NCBI GenBank assembly: GCA_021793875.1
Contig: JAJYRX010000079.1
Location: forward strand, 1 to 6,865
DNA from: Pseudomonadota bacterium
GTDB lineage: Bacteria; Pseudomonadota; Gammaproteobacteria; Burkholderiales; Burkholderiaceae_B
Direction of reading: 5' to 3'
DNA length: 6,865 nt
The stretch's first letter is position 1; each line of letters begins with the position of its first letter. Below are positions 6,330-6,865 of the stretch, one piece after another. Below the pieces are notes generated by a model, which worked only from the letters and a program-made list of their open reading frames with translations, did not search any database and was not told the DNA's origin. Position numbers and translations under genes: made by a program.

Positions 6330-6335
6330 TGTCTA
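6306..6335 (-). promoter_or_regulatory. Candidate sigma-70 promoter of the aminotransferase gene
   Basis: On the - strand, TAGACA (6335-6330) and TATTAT (6311-6306) are 18 bases apart, and each matches five of six consensus bases. The start would fall near 6299, within the TTATCA palindrome, with a leader of about 48 bases. Its -10 occupies nearly the same bases as the uvrB candidate on the other strand. Confidence 0.52.
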
Positions 6336-6351
6336 GCTTTTGCAGTTTAAT

Positions 6352-6865
6352 ATGAAACTAAACAGTCCCGGCTATGTAAGCTTCCCTGGCAGTCCTTTTC
6401 AGTTGTACCAGCCCTACGCCCCTGCGGGCGACCAGCCTGATGCAATAAACAAGCTATCAGAAGGCATTGAAGATGGGTTAATGTGTCAGACCTTGCTAGG
6501 GGTTACTGGATCCGGCAAAACATTTACTATGGCAAATGTTATTGCGCGTACAGGTCGTCCGGCACTGGTGCTAGCACCGAATAAAACTCTGGCAGCACAG
6601 CTTTATGCAGAAATGCGGGAGTTCTTTCCAAAAAATGCTGTGGAGTATTTTGTTTCTTACTATGACTACTATCAGCCAGAGGCTTATGTTGCTGCAAGAG
6701 ATCTGTTCATAGAGAAGGACTCTTCTATAAATGAGCATATAGAGCAGATGCGCTTATCGGCTACCAAAAGCTTACTAGAACGGCGAGACACTATAATCGT
6801 TGGGTCTGTATCTTGTATATACGGTATAGGTAATCCTGGTGATTATCATGCCATGGTTCTTACGC
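6352..6865 (+). CDS. uvrB: Excinuclease ABC subunit UvrB, 5' part (3' end outside window)
   Basis: Damage-verification helicase-like subunit of nucleotide excision repair; it is loaded by UvrA and recruits UvrC. 171 codons are visible, about a quarter of the family's ~670 residues. Landmarks from the ATG: QLYQPYAPAGDQPDAI (17-32), Walker A GVTGSGKT (50-57), motif Ia region LAPNKTLAAQLY (74-85), the aromatic beta-hairpin that clamps DNA with YYDYYQPEAY (103-112), INEHIEQMRLSATKSLLERRD (126-146) and SVSCIYGIGNP (152-162). No disruption is seen. A TAG at 6334-6336 in frame limits upstream extension. A TTG at 6340 is possible but the ATG fits better. There is no clear Shine-Dalgarno. It is divergent from the aminotransferase with a 100-base gap. 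No CTGT-N8-ACAG SOS box is visible in that gap, although uvrB is SOS-induced in E. coli. Confidence 0.97.
   Translation, partial: MKLNSPGYVSFPGSPFQLYQPYAPAGDQPDAINKLSEGIEDGLMCQTLLGVTGSGKTFTMANVIARTGRPALVLAPNKTLAAQLYAEMREFFPKNAVEYFVSYYDYYQPEAYVAARDLFIEKDSSINEHIEQMRLSATKSLLERRDTIIVGSVSCIYGIGNPGDYHAMVLT

Noticed and set aside
1..6865. Mobile elements, phage or defence islands, CRISPR arrays, tRNAs, riboswitches
   Set aside because: Coding is nearly continuous with conserved housekeeping genes. Gaps are 57-104 bases and hold only the sites listed.

Overview
The window is a compact stretch of core bacterial chromosome, apparently from a proteobacterium. It carries the 3' part of clpP, complete clpX, lon, lexA and a class I aminotransferase (tyrB-like), and the 5' part of uvrB. 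Several features suggest a betaproteobacterium, probably an AT-leaning member of Burkholderiales: the UvrB N-terminus (FPGSPFQLYQPY, then RDLFIEKDSSINEH), the Lon N-terminus (LLPMLPLRDVVVFPHMV), the LexA type with a CTGT-N8-ACAG operator, and the clpP-clpX-lon order. The taxonomic call is inferred from remembered family sequences, not from a search. Genus cannot be assigned.

Layout. Bases 1-4350 run on the + strand and encode energy-dependent proteolysis: clpP (cut at the left edge), a 74-base gap with a hairpin, clpX, a 104-base gap holding a good sigma-32-like (heat-shock) promoter, and lon. Bases 4347-6251 run on the - strand: tyrB-like aminotransferase, then lexA. A perfect SOS box inside a 14-bp perfect palindrome lies directly before the lexA start. 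lon and lexA converge and their stop codons share two bases. A strong intrinsic terminator for lon lies inside the lexA reading frame, and a weaker hairpin that could end lexA lies inside the lon reading frame. From 6352 uvrB runs on the + strand, divergent from the aminotransferase. The 100-base gap between them holds three TTATCA-type motifs and two face-to-face overlapping candidate promoters.

How the genes fit together. ClpX unfolds substrates and feeds them to ClpP, and Lon is the second major soluble AAA+ protease. LexA represses the SOS regulon and UvrB acts in nucleotide excision repair. In E. coli, ClpXP and Lon clear SOS proteins, including LexA cleavage fragments, so the neighbourhood is functionally coherent, although the operons are separate. 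The aminotransferase is metabolic and appears to be a neighbour only.

I found no mobile element, CRISPR array, RNA gene, toxin-antitoxin pair or unknown gene, and no evidence of an undescribed multi-gene system. The items worth a second look are regulatory: the interleaved lon/lexA termination, the lexA leader palindrome, and the uvrB/tyrB intergenic motif cluster.
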